The notes under the pieces: model-generated
Seen by the model: only the letters and a program-made list of their open reading frames with translations
What the model was told of the DNA's origin: nothing
The model's database searches: none
Translations under genes and position numbers: made by a program
NCBI GenBank assembly: GCA_034698045.1
Contig: JAQGAU010001154.1
Coordinates: 1-21,085, forward strand
Source: Paramacrobiotus richtersi
Lineage: Eukaryota; Tardigrada; Eutardigrada; Parachela; Macrobiotidae
Length of the DNA stretch: 21,085 nucleotides
Direction: 5' to 3'
Part shown: piece by piece, positions 8,299 to 18,207 of the stretch
Numbering within the stretch: position 1 is the stretch's first letter
How the letters are laid out: the number at the start of each line of letters is the position of its first letter

Positions 8299-9902
8299 AT
8301 GGCTGACATGAGCTGCTTGACTTGCCCAAGAACATTTGTGAAGAATCGTCTGTCGGGTGTGCAGGCTATTGCGGAGAAACCGGCCGATTCGTGCACCAAA
8401 TCGCAATTGATGACGGAAATGTCTCCACAACAAGCTGACGATAAGCCTGCCGAATGTGTGTCGGTCCCATTCGGGAAGACCCAGACTGTATCTCCGGAGA
8501 AGAAGGAAGGAACTAACGGTGTGAAACAGGAAGATCTTCCTGTTCACCCAGCGCCATCAAAGTCAATTTTGAAAAAGGAGAAACTGATATGGTTACTGTC
8601 GTTTCGCTGTTATGACATGAAAACTAAAAAATGATTAGTGTGGTTTGCAATATACAGGATTATGCGCGTTTACAGGGAAAGGTGTAAGTGAGTGCTGCCG
8701 GTGTAGGACATGACGAACCCGTGCAGAGTACTCCAAAGAAGCACCTATATTTCCACGAGCCGTAGCGAATAAGATACCAACCCAGTGATGAAGGAAGTTG
8801 TACAGAAACCATTCGTTCCTGAGGTGATCATTTCTGTGCGGAAAAAAAACGTGGTGCGAAATATCCTGAACACCGAATCACTGTTCAAGACAATGGTCCC
8901 GATTACAGAGAGCGAACGTCAAAAGCTGATTGACGGTGAATTGAAGCTGAATAAGCAAGAACTGCTTAACTGACGATGGGCCAGAATGATGACGAACTGA
9001 TCCCTCTTCCGCCGATTCGTAATGTACTGCTAGAAATCTCACTGATCACGGTGGATGAAGGTACTGTCACTACTCGGTCAGGAAATGCAGAAAGGGGTAT
9101 GCATGGATTTCTTGGTCCTTATGTGACAATACGAGAATTATTTTGACCGTGTCTTGTATGATGAACGAGGGCAGTTGTGGACTGATGTGTTGAATACTGA
9201 ACAGTCAACACTCAACAGCGGGAGAGCATCGAATCGGATACGCTGGGATTCGAAAAAATCCAGAAATTACACCGGACAATTAATGTTGATATCACGACGG
9301 AGAAGTTTCGCACTTCAAAGGCATTTCCGTTCCGAGCTTATGGAGAATGTCCGCAGTGGTGCACTACATTGTGGACAAACTGGACGACGTTGATAATGTG
9401 CCGAAAAGTATTTCGGGAGTCAAGAAAATTACCCGTTTAATCCGCGCCCTGAAACGAGATTGGTGCTGCAAAAGCCAGTGGATTACCCATCTGGAGTTAC
9501 GGCTAGCATGTCCCAGTCGGAAAAGTGCAGCGTGTGGTCCTGACGTATTCCAACTGGAATAAAATGGACGAAAAAATTATGGAGGTTGGACGTAGAGAGC
9601 ATGCCTTATTCTTGAGAGAGGCGGTGTATGTAACGCTGTTTGTGGAAACGCGGAAGGATATGAAAATGTTGCGACAACAAGATGTGAAGAATCCCCGATG
9701 GATCAAAATGACTGGGAAACTCAAGAACGAACTGAATCAGCTTGCGATGGAGGGAGTTAACGTATTGAAAGAAGAAGACGAGGAGGACAGTATGGACTGC
9801 AGTTTGGATTGTACAGAGCGGATGGAACAGGATGGAACGGTAATACAGTATGGTTACTTTTGTTCTTATTTGCTAATGTATCTCGCGGACGAGATCCCTT
9901 AA
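8299..9902 (+). pseudogene. Frameshifted coding tract of an unidentified lysine-rich protein
   Basis: Coherent charged peptide runs through about 1.6 kb but hops between frames. Segments are: 8299 onward, frame 1 (QEDLPVHPAPSKSILKKEK); about 8697-8767 in another frame (GHDEPVQSTPKKHLYFHEP); 8785-8972, frame 1 (RKKNVVRNILNTESLFKTMV); 8976-9145, frame 3 (DDELIPLPPIRNVLLEISL); 9127-9221, frame 1 (ENYFDRVLYDERGQLWTDVL); 9222 onward, frame 3 (LGFEKIQKLHRTINVDITTE); 9347 onward, frame 2 (MSAVVHYIVDKLDDVDNV); and 9525-9902, frame 3 (REHALFLREAVYVTLFVETR). The pieces abut or overlap with no room for introns, so at least four or five indels are implied and the gene is dead. The family is not recognised: lysine-rich, SKSILKK-like basic patches, helical C-terminus. 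It may be host cargo or a ruined element protein. Confidence 0.55.
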
Positions 9903-11458
9903 AGGCAGGGAGACGGTGTACTACATTAGTACATCACTGTTGTTACCGGATTGGCTAGTTTACCGTACTTGAGTTTGAGTGTGATGAGTGAGTAATCTTA
10001 TGGCTTCCGCCAGATTAACGAGGAATGATTTGCTCAGTCTTGACTAGAGAGATTCTGTGAAGTTGCTTAGTTTTTTACAACGTTGTACAGTCGTGGATGA
10101 AAGTGTTTGAAAGCGGAAGTGATTGCGTGTGTGTGTTTGGTTTGCGACAGTTACATCGTCTTATCAGTTTAGTAGCAAAACATCAGCTATTAATTATTAA
10201 TAATCTACTTATTAATAATTCAGTTTATTTCTCATGAAAGATCAGTCAGACACAGTTCCACTCTACTGGCTTTAGCCAGGTTGGTCATCTACCAGAATTG
10301 CAAGTGCAAGTTCTGTCTAGCATGTCAATACATTACGTAGCTACGCATGTTTTCAGTTACATAGCTCCAGGTGTACTTAAATACGACATTCTTCCTTTTT
10401 TGAAAAATTGTTTTAGCTGTGATTGGTGAGAGTAAACATTCACGTTCTCCAGTTGTTAAGCAGCGACTGCTAACTGCCATGGAATGTACGCATCAGCTTA
10501 TACAGACCGCCATCATCGCTCCCATTCAAATAGCACCAAAATTGCCAAATAATGCTGTCCGGCGTAAATCTGTCTATCGTCAGCGCCCGTAATAGAGATG
10601 GCAACACTACAAGTGACTTCACTTCCCTTTACCAAAACTAGACCAGCATTTTTTAGTCTTCAAAATCGACTTGGTTAAAAGTTTTAGGAGTAATTCGCGC
10701 TTTGTTAAAAGTTTTGGTGAGTTAACGAAAGTGAACCGAAACTATAACGCACATGCCACAAAACAGGAAAACAGCGTAATAATGACATTGTCATCTATAC
10801 GGATGCTTGGTACATTGGGGATACATCGGTATTTTAGAACGTTTCTTTTGTCTATCGTGCCTTTGTTCTGAAACTGTTGCATTAATGGTACCCTTTTGTC
10901 GGAAACATCGATATTTGTTGGCAAAAACCCGATGTTTTCACCAAAAACTGGGCGGTGCTCGTTAACCGGTTAACCGTCACCAAACCTCAAATGTTAATCG
11001 TTAAAACCGACTTCACCAAAACATTTGGTCACTAAAAATTGCAGACCAAAAAGTTTTATTTTCGCAAAAGTTAACGGCGCTAACAAACTAATCAGTGAAC
11101 TAAATTAGTTTTGCTAACTCTAGCCCGAAACATCCACTCCTATAATATGTCCTGTTAATTTAGCAGAAATCAAATTTAATTTGTTTCCAAAAATTAAGTG
11201 TTAGAAACTGTTAGGGCCGGCTGGCTTCTTTCGTTTCACCGCGGCACCGCGTATCGTTCGAGAAGCTTCGCACTTTATATTTACTTAAAAATAAGCGAAG
11301 TTGAACTTATAAACTGCAGAATTCGAATATGTCAGTGTATCATCACAACCTTTGTAACGAGAAGTCACTACGGCTATAGCTGTAACAAACAATACCGTTG
11401 CGGAAGGTCTGACCAGGCAGTGAAACATTCGTGACGGCCGGGAACATGTTGGCTGGTA
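9903..11458. other. Right interior of the candidate element, no gene recognised
   Basis: AT-rich DNA. It contains a palindromic TTATTAATAAT patch near 10190-10222 and two 20-base imperfect direct repeats, TTGGTTAAAAGTTTTAGGAG at 10671-10690 and a relative at 10701-10720. Many CCAAAA and GTTAAC words occur between 10960 and 11110. None of the short open frames resembles a known protein. Confidence 0.4.
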
Positions 11459-11596
11459 GTATGCGGCAAAATAGCCGATTAGCTATCCAGCCGTAGTGTG
11501 CGGCAAAATAGCCAACCAGCTAAAAAGCCAGCGCACTGCGGCAAAATAGCCAACCAGCTATTGTGCCGAAAAGACTGCGGCAAAATAGCCACTCCG
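11459..11596 (-). repeat. Right inverted terminal array, four units of about 38 bp
   Basis: The same unit in the opposite orientation (TGCGGCAAAATAGCC) occurs at 11462-11476, 11499-11513, 11537-11551 and 11576-11590. Reversed, the order GCAGT, GCAGT, GCAC, GCATACT repeats the order of left units 1 to 4. The outermost spacer also contains CACAATAGCTGGT, as in left unit 1. Confidence 0.85.
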
Positions 11597-11605
11597 CAGA
11601 AAAAT
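11597..11605 (+). repeat. Right copy of 9-bp direct repeat (candidate target-site duplication)
   Basis: CAGAAAAAT, identical to 5573-5581 and in the same orientation, directly follows the 6 bases that close the right inverted array. Confidence 0.5.
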
Positions 11606-12439
11606 TCTAGCATATTGCCCGCAATGGGCCCGCACTCCACAGTGCCAACAATAAATTACAGCGAAAGAGCGTGCGCGCAATGGCGTTTCCTACAGACTGT
11701 ATGTCGGAACGCATTTGGTACGATTAACGAAATTGTATTGTTCTGACCAACCGAATTGTTTCATTAGGTTAATTTCTAGGTTACCTCGAAGAGTTGAAGC
11801 ATGAGTCAGTGCTCTCGATGCCGGTGACATATTTTTTAGAACAATTTCCTATGACCCCCTTTTCGGCTATAGGGAGTTTAATGGCGTTGTCCGATTTTAC
11901 TGGTTTGTTATTGGTTTCGAGATTTTCATATTACGAGGCGGCCGAGCGTTTTATACAGAATAGGTCTAAAGTTAGTTAAATTCCATAAGTTACTGTAGAA
12001 ACTCTGTATTTCAAATCAGACTCGGTTGCGCAACCAGACTTGTACACCTGTAGCACAGCCAGGCAATGCTGTGCTATGTTTTCTTTCTGTCATTTTACTG
12101 TACAGTGCAGTCTCCAGGTGTATACACTTCCAAATAATATACACGTTCCATAATATATACGAATTTTTTTAACTTGATAGAGGTCGTAGGCGTATTGTAT
12201 TCTGCTCATGTAGATTACTGTACCTTTGTGTTTCATGTTTGCGGTTTACTGCATGTCATGCACCTATGCATGGCATCTGCTCAACGGAACAGGCCAGAGG
12301 AATAAAAGTTTGTTGTTTCATGACAGACAAATTAAGTCTCCACACACACCAGATTCGAGACAGTCGAATCTAATACATTGAGAAAGAATACAATCAGAAC
12401 GATTCCATCAGTTTAGCAGCAGAGATAACGTACGTTTCC
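11606..12439. other. Spacer between the candidate element and the receptor exon
   Basis: No coding frame with family similarity. An AATAAA on the plus strand at 12301-12306 has no obvious gene before it. The right part presumably includes the 3' UTR of the minus-strand receptor exon that ends at 12440. Confidence 0.4.
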
Positions 12440-13024
12440 TCACTTCTCTCTCGTACAGAAGATGGAAACCACACGTCGACGATGGTGAGTTTTTTGCAAG
12501 CCAGAAATCCACATCAACGGGTCAAACAAGGTTTGACATGTATACATCAGTAGGCAGTACTGCCCACCAATTAATGCTGACGGTGGAGCTTTCGAACCCA
12601 AAAACCACATACAGACAGAAAGGACTGACAATGGCATCCAACAAATTATAACACTAATGGTAGCAAAGGTCAAAATGAAAAATGGTCGAACAATGTTGTG
12701 CCGACCTGCAGCAACCATCACAGATACGCGCGGAATACTTTCAGTGCCATTTGTTTCATTTGTCGTACGGTCAGGTGGTTTAGTCAGATTATGATCAAAA
12801 CCAGTAACCCTTCTCCTCCTCTGCAACCGTCTGAACATCACATACCCATAGATAAAAATTATAGCAAACATCGGTGCAAACCGGTTCAAAAAGCTGTCCG
12901 TACGAGCCCAATAGAAATACCCGTTTGGAGGAGGGAGCCCGCTGCACAGGCGAGGAGTTGTCGGAGTTGTTTGGTACGGTAACGGTTTATAAATAAGAAA
13001 AGGTGGCATCTTGATGACATGCAC
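12440..13024 (-). CDS. Class A GPCR, last coding exon (TM5-TM7)
   Basis: The open frame carries the second half of a rhodopsin-like receptor. Residue numbers count from the codon at 13022-13024. A possible ECL2 cysteine is at about 27, TM5 at about 46-66 (FAPMFAIIFIYGYVMF) and a basic third loop at 65-110 (RRLQRRRRV). TM6 is at 111-141 with an intact CWMP motif, and TM7 at 154-176 with DPLMW in place of NPxxY. Helix 8 is basic (HHRRRVV) and the tail ends in TREK. The upstream border is near 13024, where an in-frame stop precedes the frame, so TM1-TM4 must come from upstream exons. I could not find these between 13024 and 16600. It may therefore be a truncated copy with an undamaged frame. The dead fragments at 880-2045 and 13998-15113 are its closest relatives here. 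Ligand unknown. Confidence 0.7.
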   Translation of the reverse strand: MHVIKMPPFLIYKPLPYQTTPTTPRLCSGLPPPNGYFYWARTDSFLNRFAPMFAIIFIYGYVMFRRLQRRRRVTGFDHNLTKPPDRTTNETNGTESIPRVSVMVAAGRHNIVRPFFILTFATISVIICWMPLSVLSVCMWFLGSKAPPSALIGGQYCLLMYTCQTLFDPLMWISGLQKTHHRRRVVSIFCTREK

Positions 13025-13140
13025 TTAAAGAGCCGCTAGTGCTACGAGTATGTCAAGTATCTAACCTACGTCATGCAATACAACATCACCTTATATGGTA
13101 ACCCTTGAACGTGCTGTTAATTTTGTCAGGTGTTGCTCAC

Positions 13141-13720
13141 CGAACGTTAATACTTCTGGCCGAAACGCTAATATCAGCTTGCCACCGCATACTTCATCGA
13201 TTTCTACTTTGATCACCAGCAGCATTTTAACCCTTTTGGAATAAATCAGAACTGCCGCAAAGTCACATGTTCTAATCAGAAAGATGTCATACCCTGCGCA
13301 GTGCTTAATCGTTTTGGAATCCTTCATTTCACGTATGGCTAAAAATGAGCAACCTGTCACCTGTAAATGGGCGGGTGCATTAGAAGCCCTTTTGTGCTTT
13401 TGGAAAGAAAACGTTGTCGGTATCGAACTTTCTCCATTGCTTTCATAATCGGCAGTTTGGTATACGTCAATACGGATACTATGAATTGACGGAGTAGTTC
13501 TGTCGTTTAATTGTCGCCGGAATCTTGTCGGCAACAAGAAGGACGTACGTCGATGAAAAGTCGGAGCGTTTCAGGGTACGGCATAGGTGGCTGCAACTGT
13601 ACTCCACCACTCATGGAAAATGTACACCGACAAGCAGGTGGAGGGGTGCGCTTTTAACCGTAAATCGACCTTGAAATTTCTTACGGTCGGAAACATTTCC
13701 TTCCGAGCAGCTTTTTTCAG
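13141..13720 (-). pseudogene. Coding-like tract with two frame changes, unidentified
   Basis: Three frames on the minus strand carry successive coherent peptides. From about 13717 comes KAARKEMFPTVRNFKVDLRL, then LSVYIFHEWWSTVAATYAVP, to a TGA. Next is TLKRSDFSSTYVLLVADKIP, then ATIKRQNYSVNS, to a TAG. Then SIHSIRIDVYQTADYESNG runs through about 120 open codons to LAFRPEVLTFG, followed by a good donor (TTCG|GTGAGC). This suggests an old exon with two indels, or two overlapping real exons with unseen introns. It lies upstream of the receptor exon in the same direction but contains no TM1-TM4, so it is not its first half. I do not recognise the family. Confidence 0.4.
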
Positions 13721-13997
13721 TCTTACAATTAATCAAGGGCATATTCAGATGTTCGCTGATAGTGACAGGTTAGGTCCTGCAGTCTGCGTAGTGTGGCACC
13801 GCTGAGCTATAGAATGGTATTATGGTCCTTTCCACGAAACCCCTTGGTGTGCCACTGTGCACCCACCCTATGATTTGCACTTCTGCGCGCATTCTGACTA
13901 GATCGAAATTTATCGAGCTGGAGTCTGTACGACTAAATGAATTACTGATATTCAGGTAGGTACTGTCATAATCAACTAACGTACAGTTAGCTAAAAC
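13721..13997. other. Spacer, no gene recognised
   Basis: No coherent coding frame, RNA gene or repeat seen in this short stretch between two decayed gene remnants on opposite strands. Confidence 0.35.
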
Positions 13998-14206
13998 ATG
14001 ACCTTCAACTGCATTAACGACCGTACGGCATTACGACCGGAGAAGTTAGAACAACAATTTTCATTGTCATTGTACGGTTATTTGATTATGTCATTATCGA
14101 TTTCCCTATTATCCTATTTTATTTTACCATTATTGCTGTTATTACCGCTTATTCCACCTATTTGCGAATGCTAGTAGAGAAAATTTTATCGCGGTTAACA
14201 TGCTAA
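13998..14206 (+). pseudogene. Decayed class A GPCR fragment, ECL2-TM5
   Basis: Plus-strand reading from 13998 gives MTFNCINDRTALRPEKL, like a second extracellular loop with its cysteine. A frame change near 14050 then yields a full TM5: RLFDYVIIDFPIILFYFT, then IIAVITAYSTYLRMLVEK, to a stop at 14204-14206. The proline and tyrosine (P and ..AYSTYL) sit where class A receptors keep theirs. The frameshift inside one structural unit marks it as a relic. The TM7 piece at 14979-15113 on the same strand is likely part of the same dead gene. Confidence 0.5.
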
Positions 14207-14978
14207 CCTGAAGCTGAAAGTGTACTCCATCCTGAACGCGTACAGACGACAATATTTAACGATTGGCGGCTGTAAGTTACATTAGAACTTCTGTGGTTCC
14301 GACATCCCGTTAAGGAACAAGGACAGGAAAAGATAAAATATATGTGCAAGCTCGTCGCAATGCTTGACGTTTTCTGTTGCATTCACAGTGATTCACTGCA
14401 CAGCTCGGTTTATGGATTATGGAGGAAATGTTGTGCACCTACTGTATAAGCCTATTCCATGTGAAATCTTACATAGATTAATTTAGCTGCTTGTGTTCAT
14501 ATTTTGAGGTCTCCCTGAAACTGCGATACTAATTCAGCTATACGTGCCTAGCTGATCTAGCATGCATTACGGGATCGCATTTCAACCTGATCGTATAGTT
14601 TCCCGGCGAAATCTGTATGGGGTATAAAATCTTTTCTCGCAGTACCGTTCTTTCTTTGTCCAGAAGAGAATCGCATTGAAGTTTTTCTTACTTTTCTGAA
14701 GATTTGTGCTTGTCAAATACCAGTAGTGGTGTTCTTGATATGCGATAATGAATTCGCCTGTTAATGTTGACAGCGAGTCAATTTACAAGCACTGCTACTG
14801 TACCGTCGGCGTCCCGAACGGTAATCTGCACTCATCACACGGAAGTGCCCACTCTGTGTTTGAAAAACAACTGCTCACTTCTGTGGTTATTCGTTTCTTC
14901 TGCGTTCCGGAAAATCCGAACAACTGCAGTCGCTCTTATCTTTCGCCGGTAATCGCAAAATCGCCGGTAGCAGCTTAA
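14207..14978. other. Region between the two receptor relic pieces
   Basis: This should hold the third loop and TM6 of the relic, but I see no clear CWxP segment. A 76-codon frame at 14748-14978 has no convincing family match. GGTATAAAAT at 14621-14630 resembles a TATA box. It is followed by CTTTTCTCGCAGTAC, a 15-mer found again at 18159-18173. Confidence 0.3.
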
Positions 14979-15113
14979 ACGACAGTGCTGGGGGTTGGTC
15001 TGCTGTGGCGTAAAGTATCATGTGCACTGGAAACCTTGCTCCAGCCTTTGATGTGGATTTCTGGCTAGCGTAAAATGGAACACCGGCGCGTTCTGTTTCC
15101 TGCTGGTGATTGA
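14979..15113 (+). pseudogene. Decayed class A GPCR fragment, TM7 and helix 8
   Basis: In frame from 14979, the sequence reads ..LLWRKVSCALETLLQPLMWI, then SG, a TAG stop at 15066-15068, then RKMEHRRVLFPAGD and a TGA. This matches the TM7 end of the receptor exon at 12440-13024 (LFDPLMWISGLQKTHHRRRVV), including identical DNA TTGATGTGGATTTCTGGC. The stop in the TM7/helix 8 junction and the loss of the expected frame upstream show that the copy is dead. It is inverted relative to the open exon. Confidence 0.7.
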
Positions 15114-16627
15114 GGGAATGTATGCTTACCATACAGAATTAGTACTCGAACCGGAAACGCGGGAACCGTTGAAATCCTTTCGATAGAATTCCACATTTCT
15201 GTAAGCATATGAGGAATCTATAATCTGCTTATGAGAGTCTATGATTATACGATAATCTGCGGCTTCATTTGGCTAATAACAAAAAATGTAAGGATTTTGT
15301 CCTTCTAAAGCAAAGCGGGTTAGAAAATGTATTCCGTACCGTAGTACCCATCCTTTGTAAGATACTCGTACGTCATCATTCTCATATATACAAGGATAAA
15401 TTGCAAGGATGCGATCTAAGAAAACATTGCCACATCCGCTCAGAACGGCTTCCAATAATTCCGCACGGCTGAAAATATGATTTTTTAATCTTGCACCATA
15501 CATAGTTTCTTCATTATGCTCTCTTTGCATGGAAGTGTTCACATGTTAAGAATATAACCGAATCCAAATGACGGATTAAGTAAGCTTTAGCGAGAGTGTA
15601 TCTGTTAAACCACCTTATTTTTTATAGGCTAGGTAGGTAAGGCATAACGCATAATGGCAGGCATAAGCGTTATGGCATAAGGCATAAGTATTAACGCATA
15701 AGGCATAATTCCAGCGCATAAAAAGTTCGCATAAGGCATAACGCATAAAATAGTAAACAGCGTAATCAAGATGTGCGCTTGGGTTCACCACTATTCCTCA
15801 GAACTAATGCCCTGTAATCACTATTGTTGTTTAAAAGGATTGGATTCTAGTTTGAAATTTTTTAATCCATGTGTACAGATACTATACGTTCTTTACACAC
15901 TTAAAAAGTTTATTGTAGTTCCAGTAGATTTTGTGAACTTTAATGCCAGCAATAGCGATCGGTGAAACTTTTTTTAAGCTTGCCATACTTACGCCAAAGG
16001 AAATAATCACAGGAAACGTTGATGCAGTGAATCTTAAAATTAACGACTGCATCAAAAAGGAGTACTGTTTTATACGGAATCTCCCCAAAGCATGCAGGCG
16101 TCAAATTTCCGTAGTTTACAACATCTAGCCACTTTCGCAAACCGATAACAGATAGTCATGCTGAAAACGTTTGTCGATGCGTATGTTGTCACGGATATGA
16201 TCGTATTTAACAACCTGTTTACCTATTTCGTCAAGAAACTTATCACAGATTCATAGCAGACACGACACGTGCTAATTTCGGAAATCTGAACACAATATCT
16301 CCGGAAATTTCCGCCGGCCATGCATGATTAGCTTGTCTCCGATGGAATAAGACAGTAAAGCTTACTCAGTACATGTAATTATTTTATATTTGTTACCGTC
16401 AGTTAATTCGTAGTTCTCCATAACGGGATGCCTTCGGGATTCAGGACAGATACTGCAAACACGGCAAATAACCAGGATTCTATAAATTCGCGCACGTGTG
16501 CTGCATCGTCTACCGGTATACCGTATGCTTCCATTATATTATTGCTAGTTTCGTGTACGCATACGAGCAGTTTGGATGATATTCTTCCTGTAGTTTAACG
16601 AGAGAATCCCTCAAGAACAACAGTACT
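15114..16627. other. Long stretch without a recognised gene
   Basis: Besides the GCATAA repeat at 15641-15750, two minus-strand open stretches look mildly coding. 15273-15542 includes RAELLEAVLSGCGNVFLD. 15993-16080 includes SLILRFTASTFPVIISFG and ends in a strong donor, GTAAGTATGG. Neither resembles a family I know, and they could be isolated exons or chance. The last part is the 5' flank of the receptor starting at 16628. Confidence 0.35.
15641..15750 (+). repeat. Degenerate GCATAA-rich tandem repeat
   Basis: About ten copies of GGCATAA or CGCATAA in variable spacing, interrupted by short unique pieces such as AGCGTTATG and CCAGCG. It is an imperfect microsatellite with a unit of 6-8 bases, non-coding in all frames. 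Confidence 0.8.
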
Positions 16628-17852
16628 ATGGCATTGTCTAATACCACTCAAAACGCTAATTATACACAAACAACCCGAGACCAGTGGTTAAGGCTCTGGC
16701 TGGCAACAAGCGCCACTTTACTTGGTATTTCCATCGCACTCTTGCTCATGCTAATCTTCGCCGCCGTCCGAAGAAGCCGACCGCCTTCCCCGTCAACCCT
16801 CCAACTGCTTCACCAGTTCGTGCTGGAACTGACTTTCTGCAGCATTCTGTTCCCCCTTCTTATCCACATGATCGTTACGACAGACTTTGTCTTTACAGAA
16901 CACTACTGCACAGTCTTTCAGTTCTTCTACATGCTCGTTGTTGGAGCAGAACAGTGGTCAATGTTCTTCTTAGCCGTCAGCCGTCTTTGCGGTATACATC
17001 TGCCACACGTGTATCGATACATGAGCACATTCAAAACAGCTGCCGTTACTATTGTCGCTTGCTGGATAGTTCCATTGGTTTTTACACTGTTCATTGCTCT
17101 CGACTTTGGAGGCAAATCGGCTTCGGTTACAGTTCCGTGGAATGGCTGCGCTGTCGTACCGGCCGATACGGGTCATTGGGGAAATGCTGCTGTGCTTTAT
17201 GCGTGCACTGTCGTGCCTCTTGGTGGAGCATTCCTTTTCTATCTATTAACGTGGATTTTATTATGGAAAAATAAAGTGACGGTAGGGAGGATCACAGCTA
17301 GTGAATCATTGTCGCCTACTTTAAGGAAAAATAAGCGCCACACTCGGAGGGTTAAATTGGCTACGATGCTGTTTATATCGACGGTGTGGTATCTGATTTG
17401 CTATCTACCACATACCGTCATTGTATCCTCTTTCCGTTTTTTGTACACTGAGTATCCACCGCTGGCGCTGTGGACGCGGACAATCTACGCTATGGGATTT
17501 GCCGGTTCACCGGTATGTTCGTAACTGGACGTTGCAAGGTTTTGCCTCTTCGGATCACTAAATTAACTTATTTCCTGCAGACTAACTTGAAAGCTTAACA
17601 GAGCTTGCAGACGCAGAAATTCGTATGAATCGTGTGATTGAATTAGTATGTTCGTATGATTCGTATGATAGGGATCCATTAAGTACAGTAGGTTTCCGTA
17701 TCCTAAGAGGATAGCTAATATATACTTACTTTAGTTACTTAGGTGGCTCAGCGCAACATTCATTCTGTTATGATTTGCAGGTGATTTTTCTGACCATGTC
17801 CTCCGAATACCGAAGTACGGTAAAACGAATGTTCTGCAACAGCAGTGGCTAG
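16628..17852 (+). CDS. Class A GPCR, tandem paralog 1 (two exons, 318 residues)
   Basis: Exons are 16628-17512 and 17781-17852. The intron (268 bases, GTATGT..TTTGCAG) is phase 0 after GFAGSP in TM7. The start ATG is followed by N-glycosylation sites NTT (5) and NYT (11). Approximate helices: TM1 22-47, TM2 57-83, TM3 94-120, TM4 137-159, TM5 186-213, TM6 243-268, TM7 278-305. Cys94 at the TM3 start and Cys174 in the second outer loop (PWNGC) can form the class A disulfide. DRY is replaced by SRL (118-120), followed by CGIHLPHVYR. CWxP in TM6 reads CYLPH. NPxxY in TM7 is replaced by GSPVIFL, and helix 8 is SSEYRSTVKRMF. The third loop is short and basic, and the tail is only a few residues long. 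It pairs with the receptor at 19424-20555. It is expected at the plasma membrane as an orphan receptor; the altered switches make G-protein coupling uncertain. Confidence 0.88.
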
Positions 17853-18182
17853 CTGCTATACAAGCTCGTGCAGTGCGCATCGGGGTTTACGTGTCATGTA
17901 CGGCTAAACGTAGAATTACATGCAGTTGCCTGTCCCAGTGGAAATCCTTCTCATCTTGGCATAAACTAACACAATTACCTAAATCTGTTGTTGTGAGCGT
18001 TCCAAGGTGTCACTGCGAGACTACCCGAGCTCCAGAACCACGATTTCTGCTGACTGTTTATCCCTATCTAGGGGAAACAATTGTAATTTAAACATACTAA
18101 AGGATAACTCGCTGTACGTGTCGCTTCTTGGCGAACCTTCTTCCCGCACCCAGGGACCCTTTTCTCGCAGTACGGTTTTTCT
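17853..18182. other. 3' flank of receptor 1
   Basis: No clear AATAAA was found shortly after the stop codon. A 72-codon open frame near 17873-18091 has no recognisable features. CTTTTCTCGCAGTAC at 18159-18173 repeats a 15-mer from 14631-14645. Confidence 0.35.
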
Positions 18183-18207
18183 TTTAGTTTAGTTTAGTTT
18201 AGTTTAT
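18183..18207 (+). repeat. (TTTAG)n microsatellite
   Basis: Four perfect TTTAG units and a partial fifth. It is too short to be telomere-like DNA. Confidence 0.85.

Larger units (their letters stand above)
5582..11596. mobile_element. Candidate foldback or Mutator-like element carrying gene fragments, about 6 kb
   Basis: The two ends are inverted arrays of the same 37-39 bp unit starting GGCTATTTTGCCGCA. From outside inwards the units correspond in order on both sides: unit 1 (GCAGT..CACAATAGCTGGT), unit 2 (GCAGT..TAGCTGGT), unit 3 (GCAC..) and unit 4 (GCATACT). The direct repeat CAGAAAAAT flanks the element at 5573-5581 and 11597-11605, and on each side the first unit begins exactly 6 bases inside it. 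A 9-bp target duplication together with long, internally repetitive inverted ends is known from Drosophila foldback (FB) elements and, for the duplication size, from Mutator-like elements. Inside are broken gene fragments on both strands (7449-7866 minus, 8299-9902 plus, perhaps 7010-7215 minus), but no recognisable transposase. It is therefore probably non-autonomous. A chance pairing of two minisatellites is the alternative. Confidence 0.55.

Noticed and set aside
14748-14978. 76-codon frame, considered as the TM6 part of the receptor relic
   Set aside because: No CWxP-like motif and no long hydrophobic segment in any frame, so homology could not be supported.
16684-17274. 196-codon open frame overlapping receptor 1 in another frame
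   Set aside because: Out-of-frame shadow of the TM1-TM5 coding sequence. Only the frame starting at 16628 has the helix pattern.
18183-18207. TTTAG repeat as telomeric DNA
   Set aside because: Only four to five units in the middle of genic DNA; an ordinary microsatellite.
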